Of a stretch of 64,000 nucleotides of DNA, positions 1 through 11,809 are shown piece by piece. Numbering within the stretch: the first letter of the stretch is position 1; each line of letters opens with the position of its first letter. The position numbers were made by a program, and so were the translations under genes. The notes beneath the pieces are model-generated. The model ran no database searches and was not told where the DNA came from. It saw only the letters and a program-made list of their open reading frames with translations. Origin of the DNA: Apricaphanius iberus (Eukaryota > Chordata > Actinopteri > Cyprinodontiformes > Aphaniidae); the NCBI GenBank assembly GCA_028564705.1, contig JAPXFQ010000787.1:1674001-1738000 (forward strand), given 5' to 3'.

Positions 1-55
1 TTATAGGGTATAAAAACGTCACTACATATCATTAATTCAACCAATCAGAAACGCG

Positions 56-112
56 CAATGTTAAATCTCCAATGGGCGCCTGGCATCAGTGCCCATCGGA
101 GATTTAACATTG
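56..112. repeat. 22-bp-arm hairpin (inverted repeat)
   Basis: Positions 56-77 and 91-112 are reverse complements over 22 bases with one mismatch (position 72), separated by a 13-nt spacer. This gives a strong snap-back stem. It lies at the edge of a possible hAT fragment. The stem is shorter than usual for a microRNA precursor and I recognise no known miRNA in it. Confidence 0.8.
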
Positions 113-336
113 ACTTTTTGGTGTGGTCAAGTGTCTGCGAAACCCGGCGGTTGGAGCCAGTCTTTCTTGACAAGTTGTCAATCACAGCGGCATACGAGAC
201 AGAGACAGTGCAATCTCTTCTTCAAAATCCATTTGAAAGAAGACCACTGGCTGAAAAGCTTAATATTAAAGAAACGGAACCGGACCAGCCACAAATTAAC
301 ATCAGACAGCAGGTGAAAGACAAGGAAGCGTCTTAA
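58..336 (+). pseudogene. possible hAT-type (TTF zinc-finger) transposase N-terminal fragment
   Basis: A 92-codon open frame. Its second half (about residues 40-85) carries the pattern PFERRPLAEKLNIKE followed by a D-Q-P and I-R-Q-Q segment. This resembles the region just before the TTF-type zinc finger in ZMYM1-like hAT transposases of fish. The frame ends at TAA (334-336) just where the family would continue into a GxxYxR...W zinc-finger segment, so this is at best a truncated 5' piece. The first ATG lies inside the hairpin at 56-112 and need not be a true start. The match is from memory of the family pattern. No catalytic residues are present. Confidence 0.33.
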
Positions 337-2296
337 CGCGAGTAGAAAGCGCCGTATTTATAGGCATATTGAATTATGCATTTTGGGTCTCTGTATAGCT
401 TGAGTACATTTCATAGTAAGGTATCGCTGCGTTACAAATGTGCATTATTCAGTAGAAGTGATGTTTTCTGACTTAAATTAATGCCAACTGATTAGCGGAA
501 GTAGCTTTGTAGTCTAGACAACGCTACTTCACAATAAGAGCATGCATTCCTGTTTATACTGATGACTTGGATAGTTTGTCTGCTGAGTGTTTACGTTTTG
601 GAAAACAGTAAATTGTGACATTTTATTACTAAGTCTATATTACATTTGATTTATTTAATACTTAACACAGCTGCTGATATTCAAATATTAAGTTTATTCA
701 TATATTTTGGTTATTTCTACCTTGCATTAGTAATTATTTTTCATATGAGATCACACATATCATCTCCCTCCTCACATTTATATCACCCATACCGGTATCA
801 GCAGCTGTGTAGAAATAATAAAGAGCAGCAGAAATATAACAGTCTTTTCTCTATCATATCTTCTCATACTCTGAATGGCTTTAAGAGGAGCTCTGGCAGG
901 TTCTCCCAGTCTGAACAGAGTGATCCCAGTCTGAACCAGCACCTCTATAGACAGCTCAGTGTTTCCTCCTGTATAGTAGCAGTCTGTTCTAGAGAAACAT
1001 TTGAAGCCTCTGACTGAAATTATTGTTGTTTTAGGATAGTCCTATTAAGAGGATGATCAGGGTTGTTCAACATTAATAAGGAACCGCTTTACATACAGAA
1101 AATGTTAGCTCGTTAGTTTGTGTTAGCAACTGGCTAAAATATCAATATGTCAATGTATGAACATGTAGTCAATGTGTGAATATGATTGTGGAATTAAAAA
1201 GTAAATTCTATTAATCTTTATTTATAAAAAAAAGAGCTATGGTAATTGGATTTCTCCTTTTACTCTAAAAAGTGTAGTTTTTTTAGTCATATTTAGGAAT
1301 GCTAATTAGTCTGAATTAATTCACAGCAATCCCTTGATTAATTAAGTAAAAAAAGAAAAATCATTTGACAACCCTAATATCTAGCCATCATCATAGCCCC
1401 CCCGGAGAAAATTCCACCGGCCACCACTGCTTGTAACAATAGATAATACAAACAAATCAAATTTAAAATGGGTGATGAGTAAACCAGTTACTAATTTAAA
1501 TTTTATTTCAAACATTCGACAGTTTAATTGCTGAATGCTTTAAATAGGAAGGTAGACATTTGTAAATACAAGTAGCTGCAGTTAGGAACATCTAATTGGT
1601 AATGCAAAGATTGTACGATATCATTGGATGAGGTTGAATGATATCTAGGTAGAGCATTAATAATGACATCCAGTCTGTCGTTCAGTGAGTTGTAATGACA
1701 GTAATTGTTATTGCAGGTGTTGTTTCATTGTGAAGATAGAAAAAAAAAAGTTTGGAAGCTTAAGATTAAGTTTAACAAAGCGTGTTATAGTCACTGAAAA
1801 TTAACTGTAGAATGTTTCAAAGGCACGGGCAGAAAGGCAGTGTAATTTCTGTCCTTTGTAATTCAAATGGACTGGAGTGATCCCCCACCATGCACATGGT
1901 GATGGATAACATATTGGAGGGCAGCGTGCCCTAATAGGATGGACGAGGCAAAATAATCTTGGCCAGGCAACAGACAAGAGGGGAGCAGACCAGAGGGTCC
2001 TGTAAGTGTGCAGCCAAGTCTGATTCATCAACTTTTACACTTCAAATAAAAGTGAGTGCTGCGTGCCAGCTTGATTATCAGATGGGCCCGGTTGCATTAC
2101 AGAAGATGACACACTACATTTTCTCTGATGTATCTGCACTGGCTTGAATTTGTGGGTTCTTTTGAAGATGAGTACAGTCAGGCTCAGAAATATTTACTGC
2201 TGTCCAGACAGTGAATAGCAATTTGTTTTGGACTCCTTTACTTTTCACAAAAATAGAGATCAGTCCTAGATTACTTTAACCTCTAAAATAATTCTG
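337..2296. other. unassigned AT-rich sequence
   Basis: No gene recognised. The only structure seen is a perfect 15-bp inverted repeat (665-679 against 796-810, core cagctgctg) around a 116-nt AT-rich spacer, which could be the ends of a tiny MITE or chance. The 123-codon frame at 646-1017 has no recognisable motif. Confidence 0.5.
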
Positions 2297-2326
2297 CATA
2301 TATATATATATATATATATAATATAG
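2297..2326. repeat. (TA)n microsatellite
   Basis: Uninterrupted TA dinucleotides next to the left end of a Tc1-like element. Tc1/mariner elements insert at TA, so the run is a plausible target. Confidence 0.9.
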
Positions 2327-2328
2327 AT

Positions 2329-2755
2329 AGTGCAGACCAAAAGTTTGGGCACACATCCTCATTCATATTCTGAATTAAGGGCATCAAATCTATTTATGAA
2401 CACATAATGTATGGATTTACTGTATGTACTTAGACAAAAATGGTCAAATAACTGTATACATGTGTTACATTTTAGATTCCTCAATTTAGCCTCCCTTTGC
2501 TCTGATTACTGCTTTGCATTCTCTTGAGCTTCAAGAGGTAGTCACCCAAACTGATTTTCCAACAGTCTTGAAGGAGTTCCCAGAGATGCTTAGTGCTTGT
2601 TGGCCCTTTTGCCTTCACTCTGCGGTTCATCATCTCGATTGGGTTCAGGCCCGGTGACTTTGGAGGCCAGTTCAGGTTATTTCACACTTTTTTGTAACAG
2701 TGCTACATAATTCCATATGTGTTCATTCATACTTTTGATGCCTTCAGTGAAGGCT
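2329..2755 (-). mobile_element. Tc1-like transposon fragment (deletion derivative, copy 1)
   Basis: The left end reads gtgcagaccaaaagtttggg, the same terminal sequence as the copies at 48,318-48,830 and 54,248-54,655. On the minus strand, about 2,500-2,680 decodes in pieces to the C-terminal part of a Tc1 transposase: a SPDLNPIE-like segment followed by a LWELLQDCW-like segment, with stops. The right terminal repeat is missing, so the copy is truncated at about 2,755. It encodes nothing functional. Confidence 0.75.
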
Positions 2756-3239
2756 ACTCAGACCACATCCCTCTGAATTGCACTGCATGTGTGATTGCTG
2801 GTTTTCCTTTTGCCTGCAAAAGGTATCCAATCCCAACACGACTGGTAAGTGACTACAGGGTAGATATGTACTTAGACTCATGAATTTGGTGAAGGGTCAT
2901 CAAAGTACAGTTTGAAAGTAAATTTACTCAAATTCCCCAACTGAAATTTTAAATAATTATACATCTCAACAGTGATCCATGAAGTACTTCTGTCTTGCCA
3001 TTACTGGGTCTCAGAGCTGTATTTGATATCACGACAATGGACACCCTATAATTGCAGGGGTTAAGTATCACACCCACCTCCAAATAGCTAAACTCTGCAA
3101 AAAACAAAACTTACCACCCCCTCTAAAAACACATAACATCTTAATTTAATAGTTAAAAACTCAAACATACCTTAATGTGCATTAATACACAGAGTAGAAC
3201 TACTGCAATGACAAATTTGCTCTTGATAAAGATTTTCTT
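2756..3239. other. unassigned sequence
   Basis: I see no gene, repeat family or structural signal here. Confidence 0.5.
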
Positions 3240-3690
3240 GAATAGTTGGGTACATTATCTTGTGGTGTGTTCATATCTAACCAACACAAATTACCTGGTG
3301 GTCCTCAAGGCTCTAACCTTGGACCACTAAAAACGTATCCTAATGGCATCACTTTACTTTATAACTCAATGTCACCTAAATGTCACAGTATCTTACAGCG
3401 ACTAAGTATATATGCCCCCATTATTAATACCTGGACTAGTCAGACCTTTCTGTAGTTTAATGCAGAAAACATTGTGGTTTTATGGTATGCTTTTCTTTTT
3501 TTATCCCCCCCCAAAATAAATAAGCAATCAATTGGACTTGAATCTGAGGACTCTCAGGAGAGGCTTAATAGATATGAATCAGCATGATCCCACAGGTCAT
3601 CAGAGATCAGTTTTCAAAGCTCTTATGACAATAACTTTTTTGTATGAAAAGTGCCTTATGAATAAAGTTTGATTGATGAATTGATTAGTA
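3240..3690 (+). mobile_element. L2-type LINE remnant with 3' tail
   Basis: The frame at 3,246-3,455 contains GGPQGSNLGPL, close to the GVPQGSxLGPLLF motif of L2 reverse transcriptases, but the catalytic YxDD motif that should follow is absent. About 300 bp downstream, 3,645-3,690 reads agtgccttatgaataaag followed by ttgattgatgaattgatt, the kind of 3' tail that ends fish L2 elements. I infer an internally deleted L2 copy. The tail is more convincing than the coding match. Confidence 0.42.
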
Positions 3691-6600
3691 AGCGAGAAGA
3701 CAATCAACAACCTCAATAAGGCTCAACTCGCAATTCTCTCTAATTTGCACCCTGAAAATATTCTCGCTCATGAGCATAATGTAAGTAGGCTTATTAGAAA
3801 CAATTATTTGATTTAGAACAATATTTTCCTGTTTTTGTACATTTTCATTAATCCTTAGCTTCTCCTACAGCCACTTTGTTTGCTTGAAAGGAGCATCGCA
3901 CCTCAGGGGAATATTGCTGCAACAGCACATTTGCCTTATTACTGTGGCAAGACCTACCGCTAATAGCATTTGCTAGAGATAAGATTGTTACAAGATCGTT
4001 AAGCATATTACATGGTATGGGTCACTCACAACCAACCGCTGCTGTAACTTTCTGTTAACATTGCAGAGTTGTTTGGTTAGCAGCTATTTATGCTGGTGTA
4101 AAAAGGCCTGAGGGGGACTTGAGGCAGTAATCCACTCAATGTTTATTAACACATATATATTTCTTAAAGACAGAGAAATCCTCTTTTACTTAAGGGAGTC
4201 TCATTGTTTGGGCCTTTGCGTTTATTCCTTTGCTTCATAAAAATAGTGACTCAAAGATCGCCTGAGTGACTCCAGAAGGGTAAAGGTTGAATGGGAAAGG
4301 AATCACAGCACCTGCCTAGGTACCATATTAAAGCTCCGCGCTATGGGTTGTATTAGTGTCTCCGCAGGCATCCAGAGCAAACACAGTGGGGACCTGAAAA
4401 TCACAGCCCTGAAACCAGCGTTTGTCCAGTGAAGGTCACGGGGCGGAGACGGTATCTGTTCCAAAGGCAGAACTGCTTGAATAGATGAATCACAAGTGGC
4501 TGGAGCATCAAAAAGTTGCTTCTTTGTGCCTTTCGCTTGCCAAGGTGGAATTTTTCTGATAAAGGGTAATGGTCACTTTTGCAAAAACAACAACAAAGAA
4601 CAGAATTAAATCGGTCTGTTATGCAAATAATTCAAACAAACAACATTTAAACATTTTATATTTGTTACAATTGAAAAATTACACCATCTCCAATGTGTGG
4701 GTTTTTTTCTGACAGTAAAATGATGATCTGAAAAATGACTAGCAGAAGAAGGAATCTGTAAAGGCTTAATCAAAAAAATAATTTAAATTATCAGGATTCA
4801 CACTTTTTATGTTTGTTACCTTAGATTTAAATGTATAACCCAGTCGTATTTAGTAAATACTTATGTGAATTCTTAATGGCAATGTGATAAAGAATAAGAT
4901 ATGTTTGCTCATAGTATCAAATAAATGTTCCTCTCGATGCAAATTAAGAATTTAGAAATTCCCTACATATCTTGCATATCGACATTTTCATTTCAAAATT
5001 TTCTATGACATTATTATTGGTCCTTTTCAAAATGCAATACATACCCAAAAATACTTACAAAAACATTTGATGCAAGCTTATAGAATTAAGGGAATCTTCA
5101 ACATTATCATCAAATTCTTCAATATGTAAGAATCTTTCTTCTTTCAACATTTTATGTGTTTTAGCTTATAAAAATCGCCACTCTCCTTTGGTGTTAGATT
5201 AAAAAATGATTTTTAAACAAACAATCCTTGTGCTCCTTAGTTTTCTTTCCTTTGGAAGTATGCCTGGCTCAGTGCTTGTGCTTAGCCATCTCACCCCTAA
5301 ACAAGGTCGTTATAGTGAAATTCTCTAATGAATGACTTTTCTTTTCAGTTTTTTTGTTGCTGCTTGATTTTCGGTTTGATAAGAACTACTCCTCGCTCAG
5401 CGCTTCCACGTTTAGCCTTCATTTTATTTAAAGGAGCTATTATTATTATTAACTATGTATATTCCCTCCATTTTCTTTCTATTGAAGGTATTCTTAACCC
5501 CATGTTACGTTGCAGAAAGATGTTGGTGTTTTAGCAATGCAGCGTTAAAGTTACTAAGCTGGTTTGAAGGCTAGTGGTTCAAATGGTACGTCAGATTTTT
5601 ATGTTCCTGTCACTTCATTATAATAAAACATTTTCTGTCTTGTACACCTTTGGATCACTATATATGTGGAAAATTTCACATTGCAATTACATCGATTAAA
5701 TAATAAATTGGCACACTTCTAGTAAGATGTCATTAGAAGTAAAGTGCAGATACAGTAATCACTTAGTATTTCTGTGTAAACTATGTATAAATTTTTTTTT
5801 AAATTTGGAAACTCTACTATCAAGTAGAAAAAGAAAACCTGTTCTTTTAACATCCACCCGAACATGAGAGTTTCGTCCAACCTAACCACATTCAAATAAG
5901 CGTTTTTGATGCTCTCCACCTGCTAGCTCTTGGATGCTTATTAAATATGGCTCCTAGCAACTGGGGATTAGTCCCAAATTTTAGTTCATAAATCCTGGGT
6001 AGGTCTGATTTTAATCTGAAAAACAAAAGGTTTAAAATATGTAAGACATGGTTGAAAATATGTAAAAATAAATCTGTAAGCTGTAGTTTGCTTTATGGAA
6101 AAAGATCAGAATGTCACTGATAATTAGAATAAAGCACCAACGTGTTTTTTTAAATTTTTTTTTTTCAGATAACATCTTATATGACTAAAGGGAAAATAAA
6201 GCTTTGTGGGGCTGCCAGTCAGTAAGTGATAGTATATAATCTTCATAGTAAACCAGGAAACGGTTCCTAAATGCAAACTTTAATGAATAAAACTAACTAA
6301 AATAAACGTTGGCAGATTCAGGGGCCATAAAAAAAAAAAAATCCACATGAAACATGTGAGGATGAAAACATTTTAGATTGTTCTGGCTCAGGAAGCACAG
6401 GAGAACATGAGCTGCTGTCTTGTCACCTTAATAACTGCGGGACAAACGCAACCAGAACCAACACAGCGACGGTCCCCGATCTGGGCAGCTCGTTATTAGA
6501 GAGAAGCCCAGTGGAGCTCGTTAGAGGACGACTGGAAATGCGGTAAATAAGGTTAATTGGGCGATCTGTCAGAGCCAGAAAGATGCTTCTGCTGACATGG

Positions 6601-7130
6601 AACAATTGGAACATGATTTCACCCTTTGTGCCCGCACCCCTCCCTCCTGTTTGTGTTCATTAGCATGTTGAAGGGTTGATTTGGTAGCTGGGATGGTGGC
6701 AGTAGCTGAGGTGTGCTACGGTGAAACCATAGGTGTTGAGAAATAATCCCTAGAGTTTCAACCTTTCTGCAGTGTAGGGCAGGCCTAATATATTTCCACT
6801 CAAGCTAAATAAGTGCTTTTACCACAGTGAAAACAATGTAAACAAAAAATGTGTTGCATATCTGTTCTTCGCTACCAAAAAGGGTCTTGTGACCAAACAC
6901 AATGTCAGAGAAAAACTGCAGTTATTTTTTTTTTATTTTTTCAAATACCTGCAATAACTCAGAAAGATGCCATTTGTACAGAGGACCACTGCATCTGGTC
7001 CTTAAAACATACTCACACTCCTAAAGTCTTCGACATTTTGTCATTTTATAAATAAATACTTCAATTTATTTCATTGGAATCTTCTTTAATTGACCAACAT
7101 TACTAACTAGTACTGGGACGTTTAAAGTAG
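3691..7130. other. unassigned, TE-poor sequence
   Basis: No gene recognised. Two stretches stand out as more complex and less AT-rich than their surroundings: about 4,180-4,460 and 6,370-6,640. The second contains homeodomain-type TTAATTGG and gctcgttattag motifs. They look like conserved non-coding DNA, but that judgement needs a comparison with other fish. The small frames here show no domain. Confidence 0.35.
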
Positions 7131-7201
7131 AATAAAGATGTTCTGTTATATTTATTATTTCTTCTATTCAGAAACAAATAAAAAGACTGTAGGACCAGTG
7201 T

Positions 7202-7790
7202 TCACCAAAATATTTGCACATTTTTCTTTGCAAATAATCTCAAACTTGATGGAAAGTATCTGTCAGCATCAGTGTTCAACTCTTGCCAGAGATTCTCAAT
7301 TGTATTAAAAAAATTGTTTTGACTAGACCAACACATAAATCTGCTTTGAATAAAACCATTCCACTGACGCTCAAGCTGTATGTGTTGGGTTAAAAATGAA
7401 CCTCTATTCACCTGGTTCGGGTGGCAAACTGTTCAAGGAAGTCTCTGCATGCTGTTGATTTCTAATGTCTATTTTATCATGCCACTCTTTGTTAAAGGCT
7501 AGATTTGGGGAGTGCATACCACATTTTCCCACCAGAGTTGTAGATGCCTGCAGGTCTTCCAGTTAGCCTGTGTCTTCTGTAAGCACCAAACTCTGTTAAG
7601 ATGATAATTTAAACATAGTTCCAGGAGATGTTCAAAGCTTGGGATATTGTTATATAACTCATTCATGTCCATTTTTTCACCTCCACCTATATTCAAAGAT
7701 ACATAGAAAGCAGCTTCTGAAGAATAGAAACCCCACAGCATGATACTACCAGAACCAAGTTTTGGTACCATCAACAAACACAGCCTTTGG
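7202..7790 (-). mobile_element. rearranged Tc1-like transposon relic
   Basis: On the minus strand the segment near 7,735-7,765 encodes GSGSIMLWG, the central Tc1 transposase motif. About 7,500-7,650 matches the N-terminal helix-turn-helix part (atcccaagctttgaacatct and the gcactcc...aaatct piece). The segment 7,202-7,320 encodes IENLWQEL and a following region like the C-terminal DDE end. The order centre / N-terminus / C-terminus is not collinear with a normal transposase, so the locus was rearranged or is a mosaic of two copies. No intact frame exceeds 92 codons. Confidence 0.68.
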
Positions 7791-7799
7791 TGTTTTCAG

Positions 7800-8171
7800 T
7801 CTCCTTTTCATTTAATTTTCTAAGTATGTTCCGGAACCAAAACAGAAATCACAATCCAGAAAAGGTTAGATAGTTTGTAGAATGTGTCAGGAGAAGCTGG
7901 CTGTGTTCAGGTGAGACTGCTAAATAGACGGGGTCATGTGTGATAGGTAAGGCAAGTAACAGACAGGATTACCTGGCAGAATTGGTTTTCCGGGCTTTCC
8001 TCTTGGAAATTCAGACCTTCCTTGACTGGAATGCTTGAGATCAAGAGAAAAGTGTCAATTTAATGAGGATTGTTTCACCTGCAGAAGCACACAGTGAAGG
8101 AAACTTTAAAGAAAGGAAATCAGGAGTAATAATGCTTCGGAGCGTAGGAACTCTTGCTGCAAGGAAGCTTG
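7800..8171. other. unassigned sequence left of the Kolobok-like element
   Basis: No gene recognised. It is moderately purine-rich. With 9,617-9,990 it forms the pre-insertion locus that the Kolobok-like element split. Confidence 0.4.
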
Positions 8172-8749
8172 TTAAAGGTCCCATATTATGCTACATTTAG
8201 AAAAAAATAATATTTCAATGAGGCCCCCAGAGTATATATTTGCCGTGTGTGCAGGAAAATTCCTCTCAGATTAGGCATACAGCATGTATCTGAAACCTCC
8301 TGATTCTGGACAAGCTGTTTTGGTTGCACTGTGGCTTTAATGCAATGAGCTGCTGCTTTCCACGCCCCCTCCCTCCCGAAGGCCGTGCCCCCACCAACCC
8401 GCAACCATGACAACACAGTCAGAGTTTGTAATGATGGCCACTAGCAGGAGCGCGATATTCCAAACTGATATATTTGACCCTGAATCTGAGGTTGAAGAGG
8501 GAGAAGAGCAACAAGCTGCAACCAAGTGTGCGGACCAGCCGCTAATGTAGTCTAGTTTCTCCGTCAAAACCCCAGCAACACCCACCGCTCCTCCTCCGTT
8601 CTCAGGAGCAAATCTAACGTCAACATATAAACATTAAAATCCTTTTCACTAATGCCCAATAGTAACAGCATTCATGTAAAAAGGCTACAGCTGCTGTGAC
8701 CGTTCTATACTACGCGTCAGTGGTATAATGAGACAGAAAGTTTCGTTTC

Positions 8750-8960
8750 ACACACAGCTACATAGCTAACAGCTACAGCTGACGTTACACAGCTAATCGC
8801 TACAGCTACACAGCTAACCTTACACAACTAAAAGCTACAGCTAACGTTGCACGGCTAACAGCTACAGCTGACGTTACACAGCTAATCGCTACAGCTACAC
8901 AACTAACCTTACACAGCTAAGAGCTACAGCTACACAGCTAACAGCTACACAGCTAACGCT
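8750..8960. repeat. minisatellite of cagctaNNNctac-type units
   Basis: Short units such as acacagctaac and agctacagct are reiterated. They are organised in a higher-order period of 89 bp: the segment starting at 8,765 (gctaacagctacagctgacg) recurs at 8,854. The array sits inside the Kolobok-like element where the transposase body would be expected. Confidence 0.85.
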
Positions 8961-9021
8961 CGGTCTATATTGCCAACACATCACTCACATTGATTAAACA
9001 TGGTAAAACATGACATCTTAC

Positions 9022-9315
9022 CTCCTCTGATGTTGAAGGCGGCTCACGGAGAGTTGGTATGGCTCCAACATTCAGCCACAGTTTAGTGGCAAAGCCTGAC
9101 TGGAACTGAAACAGGTTACTGAAAGACTCCGGTGTAAAATACTTAGCACATACATGTAGTATTTTCGGGACCGTTCCAGGAGAGTTTCCCTCAAAAATAG
9201 AAGATATCCACTGGGTCCTCACATCTTCTTGTGTTGGAACTGCAAAAAGACTTTTGTCTTGGTTGTTGCAGCTTGCAACAGAGCAGCTGGCGTGTCGTCC
9301 TTTCCCACTGGGCAT
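9022..9315 (-). pseudogene. THAP-domain exon of a Kolobok-like transposase, broken
   Basis: From the ATG at 9,315 the frame starts MPSGKGRHASCSVASC and shows the THAP C2CH layout: C-x4-C, then 39 residues, then C-x2-Y. The last zinc ligand should be His but is Tyr (VCAKYF), a C-to-T change, so zinc binding is probably lost. A conserved Trp lies about 20 residues after the second Cys, and GAIPTL near residue 85 is the AVPTIF-like THAP box. The exon ends at GAG-GAG followed by GTAAGA (9,021 downward), a good splice donor. This suggests the original gene spliced to a transposase exon that is not present in this copy. THAP domains bind the transposon ends in related elements. Confidence 0.75.
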
Positions 9316-9410
9316 TGTCGGTGGCGTGTTGCTCAATGTGGCAGACGGCAGTAGCTTAGAGGAGGGCTTATCTTCACAGGTGAAAGTGGGACGGCCTAGT
9401 GGGATGGGCC

Positions 9411-9438
9411 AGGTCCTCTACATACGTATGTAGAGGAC
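9411..9438. repeat. perfect 28-bp palindrome
   Basis: The sequence from ggtcctctacatac to gtatgtagaggacc is its own reverse complement over 28 bases with no spacer. It lies upstream of the THAP start, within the Kolobok-like element, about 175 bp from the right end. It could be a subterminal protein-binding site. Confidence 0.95.
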
Positions 9439-9616
9439 CCAAATAGAAACAGCTTGTGGGAGGCTCTTTCACAGAAATGCAGGGAAGGAGAGATACTGAG
9501 AGATACTGAGAGCACAGACTTGCACACACTTCAGGGGGTCTCCACAGACACCGGTAACTTATAATTATGTGTGAAAAACATGAAAAAGTGCATTTTGCAT
9601 AATATGGGACCTTTAA

Positions 9617-11809
9617 CACTTGCTAATACAATGATCAGGTTTCACTATGGGACACTGAATGATCACTTTGTCCAAAATCTTTAGTTCAGTGGTCAGTCCA
9701 GGTCAGCTACGGAGATGGGTGATGAGGCAGAACAGATCCAAAATCCATGAGCCCATGACTGAAACCCAGAGGCATAAACCAGGGGTTGAAAGGCACAGGC
9801 AGAGATAGAAACAGAGGCAGAGGTGATGGTCAGGAGACAAGAAACTGTAAATGCTGTAAAGTTGTGACAAGGGTCGTTGACAGACGAGCACTGAGTGACT
9901 GCAGGGCAGGAGTTGATGTAGTCCGTGGCGCAGGTGACATCAATTCAGCAGCAGACTACAGGGGCAGGAGGGGCAGAACAGTGAATTAACTATGAACGTC
10001 ACATTTACGTAAATATCTCATTAAAAATAAAGTCTTTTAAGGACTTGATGACTTCTAGAAGGTAACTGGTTGCACTGGAAGTTTTAGTTTAGTTCAGACT
10101 GAATAGGGCTGGATACATTTGCAAGCTTGGATTTTCTTTGCTTCATTTCAGACACTCAAAAAACACCTGATAACACTTTTATGTTTTCTATATGTCTGAC
10201 CTCCTTTACGTCCAATCACTGGTTTGGATATAAACTATCTTATCGGATAATTCCTTAAGGGTTTTCAACTATGTTAGCGTCAGGGAGTGTAGATGACATT
10301 CCCATTAACGACAGAAACAGAACTCCACAACAGTTTAGAGGGCAGAGGCACTTGAAAGAATTAGCCTCAGTGTTAATGAGACCGATTTGACCGTTATTTC
10401 TAAGGGAAGCTCATTAGTTCTGGGTGAAGAAAGGAGTGTGCAGCACTGAACAGTTTAAAATGTAAGACATCACTTGGTTTCCCGTTTGATTTTAAATCCA
10501 GTTTAAATCTGAACGTATGGTATTGTACCACCTAATGAAGTCCGTAGTTTTGGTTGTTCTCATCAGCCGAAGCAATTTTTGGCTGCTCCTGTTAATGACA
10601 GCAGACAGTTAATTAAAGGTCTCGTCTTGGGGGAAATTTATTCGCTGTCACATTTACTAAGCCAGGACTTCTAAGGACTGTCCTTTTCATATGTATTTAT
10701 TAGATGAACAAGGCCACATCAAAGGGGTGAATGCCTGAGAAATATATTAGAAAATCAACCAAACTGGATTTGCTACACCTCATAAGATACATATTATTTT
10801 TTTCTAAAGGATATTTACTCTGAAGTTAACACAAAAAAACTCAATGACCTTGTAAAAAAAAATATATTAAAAAATTTATTTAAAATCATTAATTTTCTCA
10901 ATAATAAGTCAGTGCCCTAACCGTTGCACTTATTTTTAATTTAATACAAAAACATGTATTTCATAGAGGTAGTTATTTCTAATTTTATTTGATGAAAGGG
11001 AAATTGAAAGGGGACAGGTTCACATTTTTAATGAAATGCGGCCTTAGGTAATCCTTTTTACGGTTACCAGCCCATCCTGCAATCCAAACAGAGAGAGCTG
11101 TTTTACAGTCTCCGTGATCAAATTAAAAGAGCTGGCGCTAAACAGAGCTGCATAGGAGCAGCTAGAAGTTTGTTTGTTTGTTCTAAAAAAGGGAGAGAAA
11201 AAAATGTTATAAAAAATTTGGTATGCATGTCAATTTTAGAGCTCATAATTTTTTTTTGTTTTTTTTTATAAATATGGCATAGTTTTGTTTCCAAAGATAA
11301 ACATGTCATAAGCAGAATGCTGTATGTCATTCTACTTTTTAAATGCCCTTTCAAAACAATTGATGTTCATGAAGCCTCTTTATATTAGCCGGTATTTTCT
11401 TCAAATAAATTCATAAATAGGAAAGCTATTTTTTATCCATGATTACGTCAATCTTAATAATTATTTTGGTTATATTATACCAGCAATGGAAACAGTCGAC
11501 CCCCGCCTACTTGCTTTTCCGTATTCTGAGATTGTTCTGTGAAATGCAACTATCGAAAATGTTTTAAAGAGAAAATGTAGCATATAAAGCTGAAATACCT
11601 AGCTGAAATGCTGCTTGATGTGTTTGAACCGCTCCCAAGGCAAATAGTGAGATAAATTCCTTGTTTCATTTTCATTAATCTCTGGTGGGGAGAAAATACT
11701 TTTGCAGTGTCTTGGTGATTTGTAAACAAAGGATCAAGCAGTTTTTTCATTTATTTTTGGTTTGAAAAGAGTTAATCAATCAGAGTTTTGCTGGGCTTTT
11801 TCTTAGACA
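9617..11809. other. unassigned sequence
   Basis: No gene recognised. The stretch 10,250-10,680 is non-repetitive and carries several TTAATGA/TTAATTAA motifs. It is a candidate conserved non-coding element, on appearance only. The end (11,780-11,810) has a pyrimidine run ending in ag just before the gag ATG, which resembles a splice acceptor. No LTR or tRNA primer-binding site was recognised here. Confidence 0.35.

Larger units (their letters stand above)
8176..9612 (-). mobile_element. Kolobok-like DNA transposon (TTAA target duplication, THAP exon)
   Basis: The ends are perfect inverted repeats AGGTCCCATATTATGC (8,176-8,191 and its complement at 9,597-9,612), flanked on both sides by TTAA (8,172-8,175 and 9,613-9,616). 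TTAA duplications are the hallmark of Kolobok and piggyBac. The THAP-domain exon on the minus strand (9,022-9,315) favours Kolobok, whose transposases carry THAP domains. At 1,437 bp it is far shorter than an autonomous copy, and I see no DDE catalytic domain, so it is a deletion derivative. Inside are a minisatellite (8,750-8,960) and a perfect 28-bp palindrome (9,411-9,438). This terminal repeat is, from memory, common in fish genomes. Confidence 0.82.

Noticed and set aside
56..112. MicroRNA precursor
   Set aside because: The stem is only 22 bp with a 13-nt loop and no known miRNA sequence was recognised; kept as a hairpin only.
646..1017. 123-codon frame
   Set aside because: No domain, AT-driven start, and it spans a 15-bp inverted repeat; most likely chance.
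8337..8585. 82-codon minus frame as the second exon of the Kolobok transposase
   Set aside because: No DDE or other transposase motif was visible, and its Ser/Gly-rich make-up looks non-coding.
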